A stretch of 34,276 nucleotides of DNA from Desulfobacteraceae bacterium RAAP-1 (lineage in GTDB: Bacteria > Desulfobacterota > Desulfobacteria > Desulfobacterales > Desulfatirhabdiaceae): NCBI GenBank assembly GCA_001443525.1, contig LKPX01000035.1, positions 1 through 34,276 on the forward strand, read 5' to 3'. Position numbers and translations under genes: made by a program. The notes beneath the pieces are model-generated. The model did no database searches. It was not told where the DNA came from and worked only from the letters and a program-made list of their open reading frames with translations. Below are positions 34,196-34,276 of the stretch, piece by piece (the first letter of the stretch is position 1; each line of letters begins with the position of its first letter).

Positions 34196-34276
34196 GACCG
34201 CGAAAGCAAGCGAGCAGCGATGAGACTGTACATTCAGTACGTCGAATCGCGGCACAGCGAAGCTGACAAAGGTATC
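34196..34276. repeat. Possible second dispersed repeat, cut by the window end
   Basis: After the acetyltransferase gene the sequence shows an imperfect inverted repeat around GTAC-ATTCA-GTAC (near 34230), with the flanks GCGATGAGACT and CGTCGAATCGC partly complementary. Its layout recalls the centre of the MITE family, but the sequence differs. No second copy is in the window, so this is tentative. Confidence 0.3.

Overview
The window looks like chromosomal DNA of a strictly anaerobic sulfate-reducer-like bacterium of the former Deltaproteobacteria (Desulfobacterales type). This is inferred from a soluble Hdr/Qmo-like electron-transfer cluster with a PocR sensor protein, two candidate selenocysteine genes, many PAS-type hybrid histidine kinases, and medium GC content. 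No rRNA, tRNA, CRISPR array or intact transposase was seen.

Layout. 1-2150 (minus): DprE1-like oxidase and UbiA-type phosphoribosyltransferase; the oxidase seems frameshifted at its very end. 2151-2725: non-coding, with a GC-rich hairpin, a MITE copy and a likely promoter. 2726-8342 (plus): hybrid histidine kinase, TPR/glycosyltransferase-like protein, second histidine kinase. 8358-10067 (minus): UbiB/ABC1 kinase-like protein. 10208-12460 (plus): PabB-PabC fusion. 12562-16034 (minus): PTS EIIA-like protein and MgtA-type Mg2+ ATPase, preceded by a long leader with an acidic/proline-rich small ORF and mutually exclusive RNA pairings. 16599-16877 (plus): 92-residue candidate selenoprotein. 16932-20753 (minus): periplasmic sugar-type binding protein and hybrid kinase, separated by a MITE. 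20990-21992: truncated chemoreceptor and an ArdC-like remnant. 21993-23333 (minus): seven-bladed Vgb-like propeller. 23513-28133 (minus): PocR protein, HdrA/QmoA-like, HdrA-MvhD-like and a Sec-containing HdrD-like protein. 28390-29007 (minus): Uma2-family protein. 29283-34149 (plus): small heat-shock protein, Lon, RlpA and serine acetyltransferase.

Three things stand out. (1) Upstream of mgtA there is a 22-codon ORF starting M-N-D-D-D-Q-P-P. Its last codons can pair with the 5' arm of a downstream hairpin, which is the logic of a Mg2+-responsive leader-peptide attenuator. It resembles mgtL in principle but not in sequence. (2) Two genes read through an in-frame TGA (at 16644 plus, 24038 minus). 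Each has protein similarity on both sides or a continuous fold, each has a hairpin at bacterial SECIS distance, and both share the context TGAGGGCAT. (3) A non-autonomous element of about 130-150 bp is present in four copies with TGA...TCA inverted ends and 4-5 bp target duplications. One copy split a translationally coupled gene pair in the Hdr operon: removing it restores an exact ATGA stop/start overlap.

All family assignments come from reading motifs by eye; no search or folding program was run.
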